Shown piece by piece: positions 1 through 10,359 of a DNA stretch of 64,000 nucleotides. Position numbers and translations under genes: made by a program. The stretch is from Chloranthus sessilifolius (lineage: Eukaryota; Streptophyta; Magnoliopsida; Chloranthales; Chloranthaceae), in assembly GCA_021018995.1 (NCBI GenBank), contig CM037588.1:92726765-92790764 (forward strand), in the 5' to 3' direction. How positions within the stretch are numbered: the first letter of the stretch is position 1; every line of letters begins with the position of its first letter. The notes under the pieces were generated by a model, which was not told where the DNA came from, did no database searches, and saw nothing but the letters and a program-made list of their open reading frames with translations.

Positions 1-446
1 TAGAATATATTGATTTTAAGTTCAACATTATGAGATTTTATTTTGACAATAATAGTAGAGCAGTTCAAAGAAAATTAAGCATGAATAAAAACAGTCTCTC
101 TTTCTCTCAGAATAAAGAGGAATAGGCTCTATAGCTCACTGGTTATATGATTTTGAAACTATAATCTAAAATATTTTGAAGTTCAGATCAATCGTATAGT
201 TTAAAACATTCTTCTGATATAGTATTTTAGAGATGCTTTATTTTGAATTATAACTATTTTTATTTTGTTTTTTGAACTACTACTATGATGGGTTACTAAG
301 AAATTTGAATTTTTATATTTTTTCTATAATTTGCATATAATGATTAACTTATCTAAAAACATTCAAAAAAAAAAAAAAAAAATTAAAATTTCTACGAAAA
401 AGAAAACTAAAAAGAAAACTGAACTAATCTATACATAGGTGGCGTA

Positions 447-460
447 TTCCCCCCAAACTT
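447..460 (-). promoter_or_regulatory. Polypurine tract, distal copy (E1)
   Basis: On the minus strand the sequence reads AAGTTTGGGGGGAA, the form of a plus-strand-priming polypurine tract of Athila elements. The same 14 nt recur at 575-588. No LTR start TG follows at once, so which copy primed synthesis cannot be told from this window. Confidence 0.55.
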
Positions 461-574
461 AAATAGGACAATATCCTCATTGTGAAAAATATGGGACATA
501 CAAGAAAAGTTACCTATTACTTTACTGCTATGTTAGTAACTGGGTGTATAATCTGTAAAAAAAATAAAAAATTC

Positions 575-588
575 TTCCCCCCAAACTT
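575..588 (-). promoter_or_regulatory. Polypurine tract, proximal copy (E1)
   Basis: This is an identical copy of the 14-nt tract AAGTTTGGGGGGAA seen 128 bp away at 447-460. E4 also carries two copies of its own tract, so the doubling looks like a trait of this lineage. Confidence 0.5.
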
Positions 589-886
589 GGGAGAAAAATA
601 CTTCTGATTTTATAAAGTTAAATGTTAGTAGTAAAAATAAAAGAAAGACGGTAATAAAAAAAACTTTTCATCTATGAACTAATTACAGCAACATGAAAAG
701 AAAACTAATTACATAACATAAATTCCTAGGATAAATTTAGACACATACTAAACTAAGACACTGGCAGCAACGCTCGAACAAAAATGTTATCGCCAGTAAC
801 AAAAAGATAGGGACACATCCCAGCGGTGGGTGTGTCCAAAAAAAAACTTATGAAGATGATGGAGGAGCAGATGGTGAAGCTTTTTG

Positions 887-1063
887 TCATTTCGGAGATG
901 GAGGTGGTGAATCATCTTTGTCTCTTGGTTTAGGCAGGAGAGAGATGAGTTTGTCGCTTAGCAGCCGCTTTTCCTCGATGAGGGCGGAGATGTCATCGAC
1001 TTCTTGTGGGAGGATCCTATCAAATGCCTCATAAATTTTTGCCCAAGTCAACGGTTTCGTCAT
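887..1063 (-). CDS. Short accessory ORF of E1 downstream of integrase
   Basis: A 58-residue ORF starts at the ATG on 1063-1061. The frame is open further upstream to about 1306, but I prefer this ATG because a TATA box lies only about 70 bp upstream of it. The middle is helical and charged (ISALIEEKRLLSDKLISLL) and the tail is Lys/Pro/Ser-rich. There is no signal peptide or membrane segment, so it is not an obvious envelope-like protein, although it holds the position of the Athila env-like ORF. E4 has an ORF of similar size, place and composition at 46487-46729. Function unknown. Confidence 0.45.
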   Translation of the reverse strand: MTKPLTWAKIYEAFDRILPQEVDDISALIEEKRLLSDKLISLLPKPRDKDDSPPPSPK

Positions 1064-1130
1064 GGCGAGAAGGGTGGTGATGGAAGAGGGTGCAGGAAGA
1101 ATAGAGTAAGGGTATTGCGCAAATATGTTC

Positions 1131-1141
1131 GTATTTATAAA
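1131..1141 (-). promoter_or_regulatory. TATA box for the E1 accessory ORF
   Basis: On the minus strand the bases read CCCTTTATAAATACG about 70 bp upstream of the ATG at 1063, a normal plant core-promoter spacing with a short leader. It is far from any LTR, so it would be an internal promoter. Confidence 0.45.
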
Positions 1142-1499
1142 GGGTCTGGAATGTAAACAGTTGCTATTAATGGAGGTTAAGGCAGGCGTTGACGAATTCG
1201 ACTGGTTGGTATTCTTATTAATGGTGAAGGACGTGTCTGTGTAGCGTGAATTGGGGCGACACCTTTTGGATTGAAGGCCGTGCTCTTGATAAATAAATCT
1301 TGGCAATCATAATCACTACGATGAGATGCTAGAGATGGCTTTGTTAAAGAAATCATATTTAGTACAATTGCCCATGCTTGTGTATTTAGTTCCAAAGTTT
1401 TCTAATCTTAGTATTATACATCAATTTACTTCAGATGAGTCGGTAGTGCGACGATCGTCCAAGAGTATATCAGACATTCTCTGGGTCCTTTTGTGACAT

Positions 1500-2610
1500 T
1501 GTGACTACTATTTCTTTTTCTTGTAAGGTTAGAATTAGTTTAAGTCTTTGCCCATTAACCTTAAATGTATGATTATCCTTGGGATCCTAAATAGTAACAG
1601 CCCCGTGAGGGAATGTTTTTATGATATTATAGGGTCCGTCTCAATGACTTCATAATTTTTTAGGGAACAACTTTAGCCTTGAATTGTATAGCCATACTTG
1701 TTGGCTTGGCTCAAAACTCTTTCATAAAATATTTTTATCGTGAAATACTTTAGTTTTTGTATTATAAATTCGAGCATTTTGATAAGTTGAATATCCTCTA
1801 ACTCATTAAGTTCAAGCTTCTGTTGTTCTCCGGATGCAAGTAGTTAGAAATTAAGTGTCTTAATTGCCCAGAAAACTCTATGCACTAATTCGACAGGTAA
1901 ATGGCAAGCCTTACCATATACTGGTCTAAAAGGTGACATACCGATGGAGGTTTTGTAGGCTATTTTGTATGCCCATAGAGCATCATGTAGTCTTAGGGAC
2001 CAGTCCTTGTATCAGGTCTAACGATTCTTTCTAAAATTTTCTTTATTTCTCAATTAGAGACTAATTGATCGTCCGAGGGTGATAGGGGTTACATTTTATG
2101 TAACCTCGTATTTTTTAGTAGACTCAAGTAAAATACCAACATGCAAAAATGATTGCCCTCACACTTATAATAGCCCATGGGGTACCAAACCGTGCAAATA
2201 TGTTTTCTTTGATAAAAGAGACTACCACCTTATGATCATTAGTCCTTGTAGCTGATGCTTCGACCCATTTAGATACGTAGTCAATGGCTACAAGTATATA
2301 AATAAAATCATATGAGGGTAGGAATGGGCCCATAAAGTCTACACCCCATACATCAAAGGGTTCTGCGACCAAAATCGGATGTAAGGGCATCATATTCCTT
2401 TGGGACATGATACCTGATTTCTGGCATAGATTGTAGGCCTAACAGAATTACTGAGCATCCTTGAATAATGATGGCCAATAAAATCCTGATTGTAGTACCT
2501 TAGCAGTCGTTTTCTTACCACCGAAGTATCCCCTCACAAGCTATGTGGGACAAAATTGTAGGATATTATGGGTGTCACTGTCGGGCACAGATTTTCGGAT
2601 TATTTTGTTT
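1500..2610 (-). pseudogene. E1 integrase (broken)
   Basis: The zinc-binding half is at about 2410-2610 ([19 protein letters not shown] in a broken frame). The core begins at 2408 with WGVDFMGPF, which holds the first catalytic Asp, followed by [10 protein letters not shown]-type residues. A frame break follows after FARFGTPWAIIS. The C-terminal tail ends near 1540 in VNGQRLKLI, matching the VNGQRLKPC tail of E4 integrase. Several stops separate these pieces. Confidence 0.85.
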
Positions 2611-2685
2611 GAGCATATTTTAAATAGGTCTGGGTCCTCCCAAATATAATATTTAGCATTGGCGAAGAAAATATATTTGTCTTGA

Positions 2686-4147
2686 TTAGACCAATTTGGG
2701 GAGGATCTTACCTATTGTCAAATAATTTATAATATTGGCATACCATGGAACTATTACGTGTATGGCAAAAAGCTGTTCGTCGGGAAAGGTATCATGGAGA
2801 GGTTCTTCACTGATGGTCTGAGGCATCTCGAGTCTAGACAGATGATCCACCACTATATTTTCAACTCCCTTCTTGTCCTTTATTTCGAAGTCAAATTCTT
2901 GTAAAAGTAGGATCCATCGGATTAGTCTCAGTTTGGCATCCTTTTTTGCTAATAAATATTTGAGTGCAGAGTGATCCAAAAAAATGATAGTTTTAGATCC
3001 CAATAGATATGGTTGAAATTTGTCTAATGCAAATACGATAGCAAGAAGTTCCTTCTCAGTAGTGCTGTAGTTAACTTGTGCTTCAATTAAGGTACGACTC
3101 GCATAATAAACTACATGGGTAATCTTATCTTTTCGCTGTACTAAGACGGCGACTATTGCATAGTCAGATGCATCGCATATATTTTCGAAAGGTAGGGAAT
3201 AATCAGGAGACTGTATGATTGGTGCGGACGAGGGAAGGGCTTTGAGCTTATTGAACGTGTTAAGATAGGCATCATCAAAATTGAAGAGTACATCATTAGC
3301 TAATAGGTGGCATAAGGGTCTTGAAAATTTTAAAAAATCATTAATAAAGCGATGGTAGAAGCTGACATGGCTAAGGAAAGATCGAATATGCCGCACTGAG
3401 GTAGGTGGAGGTAGATTAGCTATTACATCAATTTTAGCCCTGTCAACTTCTATTCCTCTTTTGGAGATAATATGTCATAAAATAATGCCTTTTTGAACCA
3501 TAAAGTGGCTCTTCTCTCAGCTTAACACTAGGCTGGTTTCTTCACATCTTTTTAGAATAAGGGCCAGGTGATCAAGATAGGAATCGAAGGTTCGACCAAA
3601 TACCAAAAAATTATCCATAAATACTTCTAGAAACCTATCTATCATGTCAGCAAAGATAGCCATCATGCATCTTTGAAAGGTTGCTGGTGTATTGCATAGC
3701 CTGAAGGGCATGTGTCGGTAAGCAAATGTTCTAAAAGGACACATGATGGTGGTATTTTCCTGGTCCTCCGGATACATCGGTACTTGATTGTACCTTGAAT
3801 ATCCGCCTAGAAAGCAGAAATATTCTTGACCTGCAAGTTTTTCTAAGATTTGGTCAATGAAGGGTAATGCAAAATGATCCTTGCGTGTCATGGAGATAAG
3901 CTTCGAGTGGTCAATACATGCACGCCACCCTGTGGTTTCACGTAACTAGTTCATCGGATGCATTTTCTTTCACAGTAATTCCAAATTTCTTTGGAACTAC
4001 CTGAATGGGGCTTACCCATTGGCTATCAGATTTTAGGTAGATAATACCTGCATCTAACAACTTTATGATCTCCTTTTGTACTACCTCCCTCATGTTTGGA
4101 TTCAACCGTTGCTGACTTTCTTGTGAGGTTTTGGTATTATCCTCCAA
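2686..4147 (-). pseudogene. E1 reverse transcriptase and RNase H (broken)
   Basis: RT starts near 4147 (SDSQWVSPIQVVPKKFGI), continues in another frame with FALPFIDQILEKLAGQEYFC and reaches the active site as FMDNF, where the family has FMDDF, so the second catalytic Asp has become Asn. RNase H follows at 3396-2686 with [34 protein letters not shown] and [11 protein letters not shown]. At least three frames are needed to cover the domain, so the copy cannot be active. Confidence 0.92.
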
Positions 4148-4726
4148 ATGAATTTCGATGCATACAAATTAATGGATCAAGCCCTTTGAGGTCGGCCATG
4201 GTCCACCTGATTGCACGTTTAAATTTCTTTAGTATGACCAGCAACTTGTTCTCCTGTTCCTTGCTGAGAACAGATGAAATGATTACTAGTAGAGCTTCAT
4301 TAGGTCTAAGGAAAGCATACTTAAGGGTGTTAGAAAGTAATTTCAGGTCTAAGAATGACACTTTTTCGATGGACGGTTGTAAGGGTTCATTGGAAGTAGT
4401 AGGCAAAGGTTATATCCATGGTTTCCATATTTTGGACTGGAGTTCACAGGCAGATGTGTCCAACACAGAGGTTACTTCTTTTATTTGAAAGTCTGATTCT
4501 TCTGAATCTGTATACCATGATGAGGCTTGTAGCATTTCTTTAGATAGGTGAGAGGCAATGCTTCTTTTATCAGTTCTTCTATTTCATCAATGCGCAAGCA
4601 CTCCTCGTTGTTGATTGAGGCCATCTGATTGGCTGTCGAGAAAATATTCAACTGGATTCGCATATCTCCAAAGGAAACTTCCATTACCCCGGTCTTGCAA
4701 TTAATACATGCGTTGGCTGTAGCCAA
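4137..4726 (-). pseudogene. E1 pol segment between protease and RT
   Basis: Two overlapping open frames (4481-4726 and 4137-4406) hold the linker between protease and RT. The first begins with MATANACINCKTGVMEV, the C-terminal part of the protease domain. The second has ISSVLSKEQENKLLVILKKFKRAIRWTMADLKG, the segment just before RT in Athila elements; E4 has the same segment at 49.9-50.2 kb. A frameshift divides them. Confidence 0.75.
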
Positions 4727-4752
4727 GAATGGTCTACCGAGTATAACAGAAT

Positions 4753-5179
4753 TTATGTTGGGGATTTCAAACTTGGTTCCATCTTCAACACCAGAAAGTC
4801 AACTGGAAAAACAAATTTATCGACTCCAACCATGACATCTTCATTTACTCTTACTGGCCTTCTTTCTGATTTGTCGGCTAACTGAAGAGTTACCGAAGTA
4901 GGCCTTATTTCTCCTAGTCTTAGTTTTTCATAGACAGAGTATGGTAGTAAATTTATGCTTACTCCCAAATCCAGGAGTGCTTTGTTTATAGCATGATTTC
5001 CTATGATATATGGCATCGTAGGGATTCTCGGATCTTTGAGCTTGGGAGGGGTCTTGGCTTGTAAGACTGAGCTTACTTGCTCGTAGGGATTCTCGTTTTT
5101 GTGTGCATATCTCTTTCAAGAATCGTGCATAGGCAGGGACTTGTTTAATTGCTTCTAATAGAGGTAGATTAATCTTCAC
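4753..5179 (-). pseudogene. E1 aspartic protease and gag/protease junction
   Basis: The protease motif is LLDLGVSINLLPYSVYEKL at about 4940-4990, with Asp-Leu-Gly in the place of the usual Asp-Ser/Thr-Gly, as in E4. It is followed by VNEDVMVGVDKFVFPVDFLVL. Upstream in another frame (4928-5179) is LPLLEAIKQVPAYARFLKEICTQKR, also present in E4. The two frames are shifted relative to each other. Confidence 0.85.
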
Positions 5180-5988
5180 TTCCTTGAAGATTTTTGTGAG
5201 CTCCTCTAGTTTTTGTGGATTTTTGTTAAAAGGTGATGGTGTACCAAAGGCGTTAGGGAATAATAACTTTGGTACGTAGGGAACTTCGGTCGCAGATATG
5301 GGTATACCATCATCCTTAATTTTTTTATTTTCTAATTTTTTTGTGTTTTCTGGCGGTGAGGTTTCCTATATAACTTTGTTTTCCTTTTTCTGAGGTTCAG
5401 GGTTGTCTATTGGTTTAGGCATATCTACTTTGTTATCCACAACCTTACCACTTCATAAAGTTTGAATAGCTTGGGCATGGGTTGTAGGGTTGTTTACCAT
5501 CTCATCACTCAATTTTACCCCTAAGTTGATCGCTGGTAGTTACAATCCTTCATTATTCCCTGTTTCCTCCTATTGTGTAGCAATCTATTCAATTTTGGTT
5601 CCTAGGTTTGCAATAGTCTGAGAGCAGGAGTATAAATCTTGGGAAATTTGGGAAAGTTGAATAATTCCCTAGAACGCTGATGCGCATGTTTCTACAGATC
5701 TCGGAGAATCTGAATAATAGTGGTATCTTCGTCCATAATAGGTGACTATTCAAAAAAATGATTTGCGACATATATTGGTTGAGAATTAAAGGGGTATTGC
5801 TGATGTGCATAAGAGTAGTCTTGTTGGGTCATCTGTGGAAAATTGTAATGGTCTCCCCACGGATGGTTATAGAAGTTCTCGGGACTTCCCCATTGAGCAA
5901 CGAAGAGTTGCTTGGGGGTAGGCGAGTACTCTTGGAGGTCATAAGTCAACTGATAGCTTGGCCACGTTGGGTAATTATGACTTTGCAT
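5180..5988 (-). pseudogene. E1 gag C-terminal remnant
   Basis: Minus-strand fragments are rich in Tyr, Gln, Pro and Asn (for example WGSPENFYNHPWGDHYNF), like the low-complexity C-terminal half of Athila gag. The capsid half found in E4 (TLKELNAPDDYNSPF and onward) is absent: only about 250 bp separate this remnant from the primer-binding site. Confidence 0.6.
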
Positions 5989-6244
5989 GTTTACAAAAAA
6001 GATTGGCTATATATATATATATATTTTCAAAGCAGGGAGAGAAACAAATCTGAGCCTCTAGTCTTTGTGGCCAACAAAAGTGTTGAAGTTCTAATCTGTT
6101 ACTCTGAATAAACTTGTAAAAGCTTAAGAAGTGATCAAAGAAAAATGAAAATATAAAGAAATACAAAAAGAGAGAAATAAATATTGGTTTTTAAAAGAAT
6201 ATAAATATTAGATAAAAACTTGAAAGAATTAGATAAATTCCGCT

Positions 6245-6262
6245 TCCCTGACAACAACGCCA
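6245..6262 (-). promoter_or_regulatory. Degraded primer-binding site of E1 (tRNA-Asp type)
   Basis: On the minus strand the bases read TGGCGTTGTTGTCAGGGA. Compared with the plant tRNA-Asp type TGGCGCCGTTGCCGGGGA, which is exact in E6, four positions differ and all are transitions. It ends 6 bp from the LTR border at 6269. Confidence 0.8.
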
Positions 6263-6800
6263 AAAACTTGATCGGTTGCTTATTATGTATTATAATTATA
6301 TTAAATTCAAGTCTTAACCTATTGCAAGTGCACAATAGAAATTGTAGAGTTAGTATAGGATCAATCCCACAAGGAAGTTCATTATCTAATTAATTCCTAG
6401 TTTATAACTTTTATCTAAATCCCTATCTTAAAAACTTTTATTTATTTTTAAGATCTAATCTACTGGAGAAATATGAATAAAAGAATGGGTTATAAAACTA
6501 AAGTGCATAAAAATAAATCCTAATCATCATTCTTCAGATTAAGGTCGTCAATCTTAATCTTAAGCGTTCAGATATTTATGAAAATAAACAGTATCGTTAT
6601 ACCATATTTCTAGTCTCTTAGCATTGGTCATCAATCAAGTCTAAGATCCTACCAATATAGATTTAATCTAATCAACAATCAACCAAAAATTTAGGCGTCA
6701 ATCAAACTCTAAAAAACTGAAGATGGAAAAGTAAAAATCGTTACACTAATCTGCAAATTCTAATATGAGTCGTCAATTCAAATTAAAACTTGGAGATGTT

Positions 6801-6980
6801 TACAAAGCAAATAAAATCTAAAGTAGAAAACAAAATAAAATATATCCTTCACCCCTCAGCTATAGTCGTCAATTGCTCCTGAGAAATTATTACAAAGCAA
6901 ATAAAATCTAAACTAAAAAATAAAGTAAAATATATCCTTCACCCCTTAGCTATAGTCGTCAATTGCTCCTGAGAAATTAC
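6801..6980. repeat. 90-bp tandem duplication inside E1 LTR
   Basis: Two adjacent copies, 6801-6890 and 6891-6980, both start TACAAAGCAAATAAAATCTA and end with a TAGTCGTCAATTGCTCC block. They differ at only a few positions. A third, weaker relative of the end block follows near 7010-7040. Confidence 0.9.
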
Positions 6981-7463
6981 AGATATCTACACTAATCTTC
7001 AGCACTCAATTATGGTCATCAATTGCTCTTAAGAAATCTCTGATATCTAATCTACTATAACTATGTTACACTACTTTGATCGAAAGAAAATCTAACCTCA
7101 GGCGTCAATTAATTCTAAAATTTTTCGATACTTATTCTTATGCCGAGCTCTCTTATTTATAGATCATAAGGGGCTGATTTACAATGATCTATTTCTAATA
7201 AAAGAAGCTACTAAAAATAAAAGATTCCTAATATAACTCTAATTTCTAATTTTATCTTTCCTTGCTTTCTTTAGTTGATGCGCTTCTGGATTGATCTTTA
7301 TTGAGTAGCAGTAGAGTCCTTCGGATTAGATCTTTTTCAATCTTCTCAAATACGTGATTCACCAGACTTCTAATTGCAGGAGTCCTGTAATTCTGGATAT
7401 GAGGGTGTTAAACTCTCACGTGATCCGCAGCAGCAGTGTGTAGTAGAAAGCTTCTATTTTTAG

Positions 7464-7523
7464 GAAATCGTAAATAACGATTTCTTTCTTATTCTTTCTG
7501 GAAAATCGTAATTCACGATTTTC
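7464..7523. repeat. Two ATCGT..ACGAT palindromes in E1 LTR
   Basis: At 7464-7484 arms GAAATCGT and ACGATTTC flank AAATA. At 7501-7523 arms GAAAATCGT and ACGATTTTC flank AATTC. Both have a 5-base centre and their starts are 37 bp apart. Loose relatives (AATCGTC) lie near 7600 and 7650. They look like paired binding sites, but this is only a sequence pattern. Confidence 0.6.
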
Positions 7524-7836
7524 TATTTTTAGTAGGCTTTTAGCTAACAATTTCTTATTTTTGGATCGATCTCTTTCTTCTTTTATCACTTTCTGAGGAA
7601 TCGTCTTTTAAAGAATTGCAATTTTTCAGCCTTCCTGTTATTGGCAAATCGTCTTTAACGCTTAGTCATCTTTTTACTACTTTTTGAATTCATTTTGACA
7701 AGGATTAACACTTTGGCTCTAATTTACTGCTTATCTTTAATATCTGCACATCAGTAACTCGTTAGTAGCAAACTAAGCCCTAGCATCACTAAGTTTAGGG
7801 TGATAAAATGGTAAATTATGTGATTGATCATTACCT

Positions 7837-7915
7837 CAGGTGCCTTTTTGGGTTTTTACCTGTCCGCACAAGCTCGTTCTTTTTACCCGTAGCGCCCTTA
7901 CGAGTTTTCGCCACG
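7837..7915 (-). other. Two two-helix hairpins downstream of E2 integrase
   Basis: On the minus strand 7915-7888 reads stem CGTGGCG, then AAAA, then CTC-GTAA-GGG, then stem CGCTACG. This is the same 7-4-3-4-3-7 layout as the four hairpins of E5 at 33664-33844. A second one (7862-7837) has CAGGT and ACCTG as outer arms. Positions are analogous in the two elements (past integrase), which argues for conserved function. E1 inserted at the edge of this array; further units would lie left of the window. Confidence 0.65.
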
Positions 7916-8554
7916 TTCATTTTGCTTTGAGCTCGTATATTTTTATTTTCTTTCTTTCTTTTTCTTTTTTCTTTCATTTCAAGATCATTTCAAAGGCCAC
8001 AACATGGACATCGATTCCGTCATAGCCGACTGGATGGAGTTCTTCTGTTATCTCTCAGCTCAGCTTGTGCTAACTCAACGGATACTGTGACTGCTTGTAG
8101 ACTTTAAAGAGGACTTTCTTTAGGGATGTATCGTGGCCATGAGTTAGAAGGGATAGGTTGGGAATTTCGAAGGCATTTTTGGGTTTAACAGTAATATACT
8201 TTTTCATTGGGGGATTTTTACTATACATGCTCCATGATTTTTCTATCTCTTTTCTTATTTATTATTTTTATTCTTTTTACTTTTTTCAGACATCCTCTTG
8301 TTGGGATTTTATTTTTCTGATTTTTTAAATTTTGATGGCAATTCTTTTGTTTTTTTAGTATATACACTTTTTCTTTCTTCTTTTTATGGGGAGGGATTTA
8401 CAGAAGAAAGGCTAATGACTCAATGGGTGTAGCAAAGGGTATGAGCATTCATGGATGCTTTTTAGCTACCTAGCTTTGAAATGATTGTCTCTTTTATGGG
8501 GTCCTTAAGGAGTCACGTATCTATTTTATCAACACTTACCTTATCGTAGGAGAC
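7916..8554 (-). other. E2 noncoding spacer after integrase
   Basis: This T-rich (plus strand) stretch corresponds to E5 33017-33660. I see no coding frame or repeat that stands out. Confidence 0.6.
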
Positions 8555-9376
8555 TTAGGAGTAGAATCGTCGTACGTATCTAGGTAGCACTTCTCTAATG
8601 ACGTAAAGCCCTTCCCAGTTGGGCTTGAATTTCTCTCTCGGATCAACGTGGAAAGAAGGGAAGATTTTCTTGAGTATAATGTCACCCACTTTCAAATCTC
8701 GAGTGCGAACACGCTTGTTGTAAGCACGTACGATCTTTCTCTGATAGGCCTGGGTGTTACACAAGGCTAGGAGTCTTTTCTCATCGATCAGGTTCAGTTG
8801 CTCAAAGCTGGATCTCTCTCTTTCTGCTTTCCACAGACCGAACTCGATGAGGATACTTAGTGAAGGTACTTCAACTTCAACTGGTAGTACGACCTTAGTT
8901 CCATACACAAGGGAGAATAGTGTTGCCCTTGTAGCGGTATTGATCGATATTCAATAGGCCCAAAGTGCAAAGGGTAGCATCTTGCTCCAGTCTCGATATG
9001 TGATGACCATCTTCTGAAGGATGCCGACGACCATTTTGTTAGCAGTTTTTATGGCCCTGTTAGCTTGCGGCCTATATGGTGACTAGCAATGATGTTTGAT
9101 TTTGTACCACTCGCATAAGGCTCTAATGGGCTTGTTTGTAAAATTAGTATTGTTATCTATGATGATGTCCTTGGGCATGTCAAACCGACAAATGATGTTG
9201 TTCTTGATGAACTTTTTGACAGGACCGACCATGATGTTCATGTAGGATGCTGCCTCTACCCATTTGGTGAAATAGTTGATAGCAACTAGAATAAACTGAT
9301 GCCCATTTGAAGCTTTCGGATTGTCCTTTTCAACGACATCAAGACCCCATGTGGTGAATGGTTATATTGTGTAGAT
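8555..9376 (-). pseudogene. E2 integrase (broken)
   Basis: The C-terminal domain is open at 8555-8908 (LLALCNTQAYQRKIVRAYNK, VGDIILKKIFPSF, KPNWEGLYVIREVLP). The core at 8909-9376 is readable only in pieces, for example the region opposite TTACAAACAAGCCCATTAGA. The zinc-binding part is fused to the end of the second RNase H frame (HVNGHMLTKKILQQRYFW). Frame breaks make it inactive. Confidence 0.85.
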
Positions 9377-10258
9377 CTATAGTAGGAGCATGTATCTGAT
9401 TGGAGTGTTTTTGACATTTGTAGCACTTTTGAACATGCTTACACAGTCAGATTCTATGATAGTCCAAAAATATCGTTGCTGTAGGATCTTTTTGGTGAGC
9501 ATGTGACCGTTGACGTGTGCCCCACGGACTCCTTCATGAAGCTCTTTTACAATGTTGGCTACCTCACTCTCGGTTAGACACCTTAACAGGATGTTATTAT
9601 ATGATCGCTTGTAGAGGCACTCACTACAGATGACGTAATTTTCCGCTAAACGTTGGATGGTCCGCCTGCTCATCTTGGATGTGCCCTCTGAAAATGCTCG
9701 AGTTTCAAGGAAGTTCTTGATATCTGATAACCAAGGTGGCTCATCATCTGTATCTGTGAATCCTTTGATCTGGAGGCAGAAGGCTGGCTCATTTCTCTGC
9801 TCAATCAGGATAGGCTTCATGTCAATGCCATATGAAATTTCAACCATTAATGCTAAGGTTGCGAGTTCATTAGCAAACCGATTTCTTGCTCGCGGGACAT
9901 AGGAGAATGTAATGTTGTCGAAGCTAGCGATTAGAACCTTAAGATGTTCATGGTATGGGATCAACTTCTCATCCTCTGTCTTCCAATCTCCTTTGGTTTG
10001 GCATATGATTAATTGTGAGTCGCCAAACACCCTAAGATGAGTTACATTTAGGTCGAGAGCAGCCTGTAGGCCGGCTATGCAGGCTTCGTATTCAACCATG
10101 TTGCTGGTGCAGGGGAGATTAAGGTTGATGGAGACTGGTATGTGGGACCCTTTTGGTGAGATTAGAACAACACCAACTCCTTGACCTTCGGCATTCGATG
10201 CCCCATCGAAATGCATTACCCAGGACTCCTTTGCTTCCTCTATGTCGTCCTCTGTCAT
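9377..10258 (-). pseudogene. E2 second (archaeal-type) RNase H plus integrase N-terminus
   Basis: One open frame of 293 residues. It starts before VMHFDGASNAEGQGVG (first catalytic Asp), continues with YEACIAGLQAALDLN (Glu) and VFGDSQLIICQTKGDW (Asp), and ends the domain with VPRARNRFANELATLA. This is the extra RNase H of Tat elements. The rest is the integrase N-terminus (LYKRSYNNILLRCLTESE). The domain reads without a stop, so this part is better kept than the rest of E2. Confidence 0.9.
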
Positions 10259-10359
10259 GAACAGGATGTCTTCATCTGGGAACTCAGTTCTCAGAGGCTT
10301 ATAATCAGGTAAGGGATTCTGGCAAGATGATCAATGAGTGCTTGCCCCTTGATTGGTTT

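Larger units (their letters stand above)
1..886 (-). other. E1 3' noncoding region
   Basis: This AT-rich stretch lies between the accessory ORF of E1 and its missing 3' LTR. It has no ORF of note. It contains a homopolymer A run near 365-382 and two identical polypurine-type tracts (see 447-460 and 575-588). Confidence 0.7.
1..7830 (-). mobile_element. E1: Athila-lineage Ty3/gypsy element, 3' end outside window
   Basis: Reading leftward on the minus strand the order is 5' LTR, degraded tRNA-Asp primer site, gag C-terminal part, aspartic protease, RT, RNase H, integrase, a short accessory ORF and two polypurine-type tracts. This is the Athila order, and the protease (DLGVSINLLPYSVY) and integrase (WGVDFMGPF) motifs resemble E4. 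The 3' LTR would lie left of base 1 and is not seen. The gag capsid half is missing and every domain carries stops, so the copy is old and defective. It sits in E2: the bases next to the LTR at 7831-7835 (TTACC) should be its target duplication. Confidence 0.9.
6269..7830 (-). repeat. 5' LTR of E1 (1562 bp)
   Basis: On the minus strand the LTR starts TGATCAATCACA at 7830 and ends AACCGATCA at 6269, with TG/CA ends inside a TGATC/GATCA inverted repeat. The primer site follows directly. It holds many short repeats of the type CGTCAAT, a 90-bp tandem duplication (6801-6980) and two ATCGT/ACGAT palindromes (7464-7523). The right neighbour is E2 sequence beginning in a hairpin array. Confidence 0.85.

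Noticed and set aside
3938-4488. Plus-strand frame 4096-4488
   Set aside because: Shadow of E1 pol; the minus strand has the recognised RT leader.
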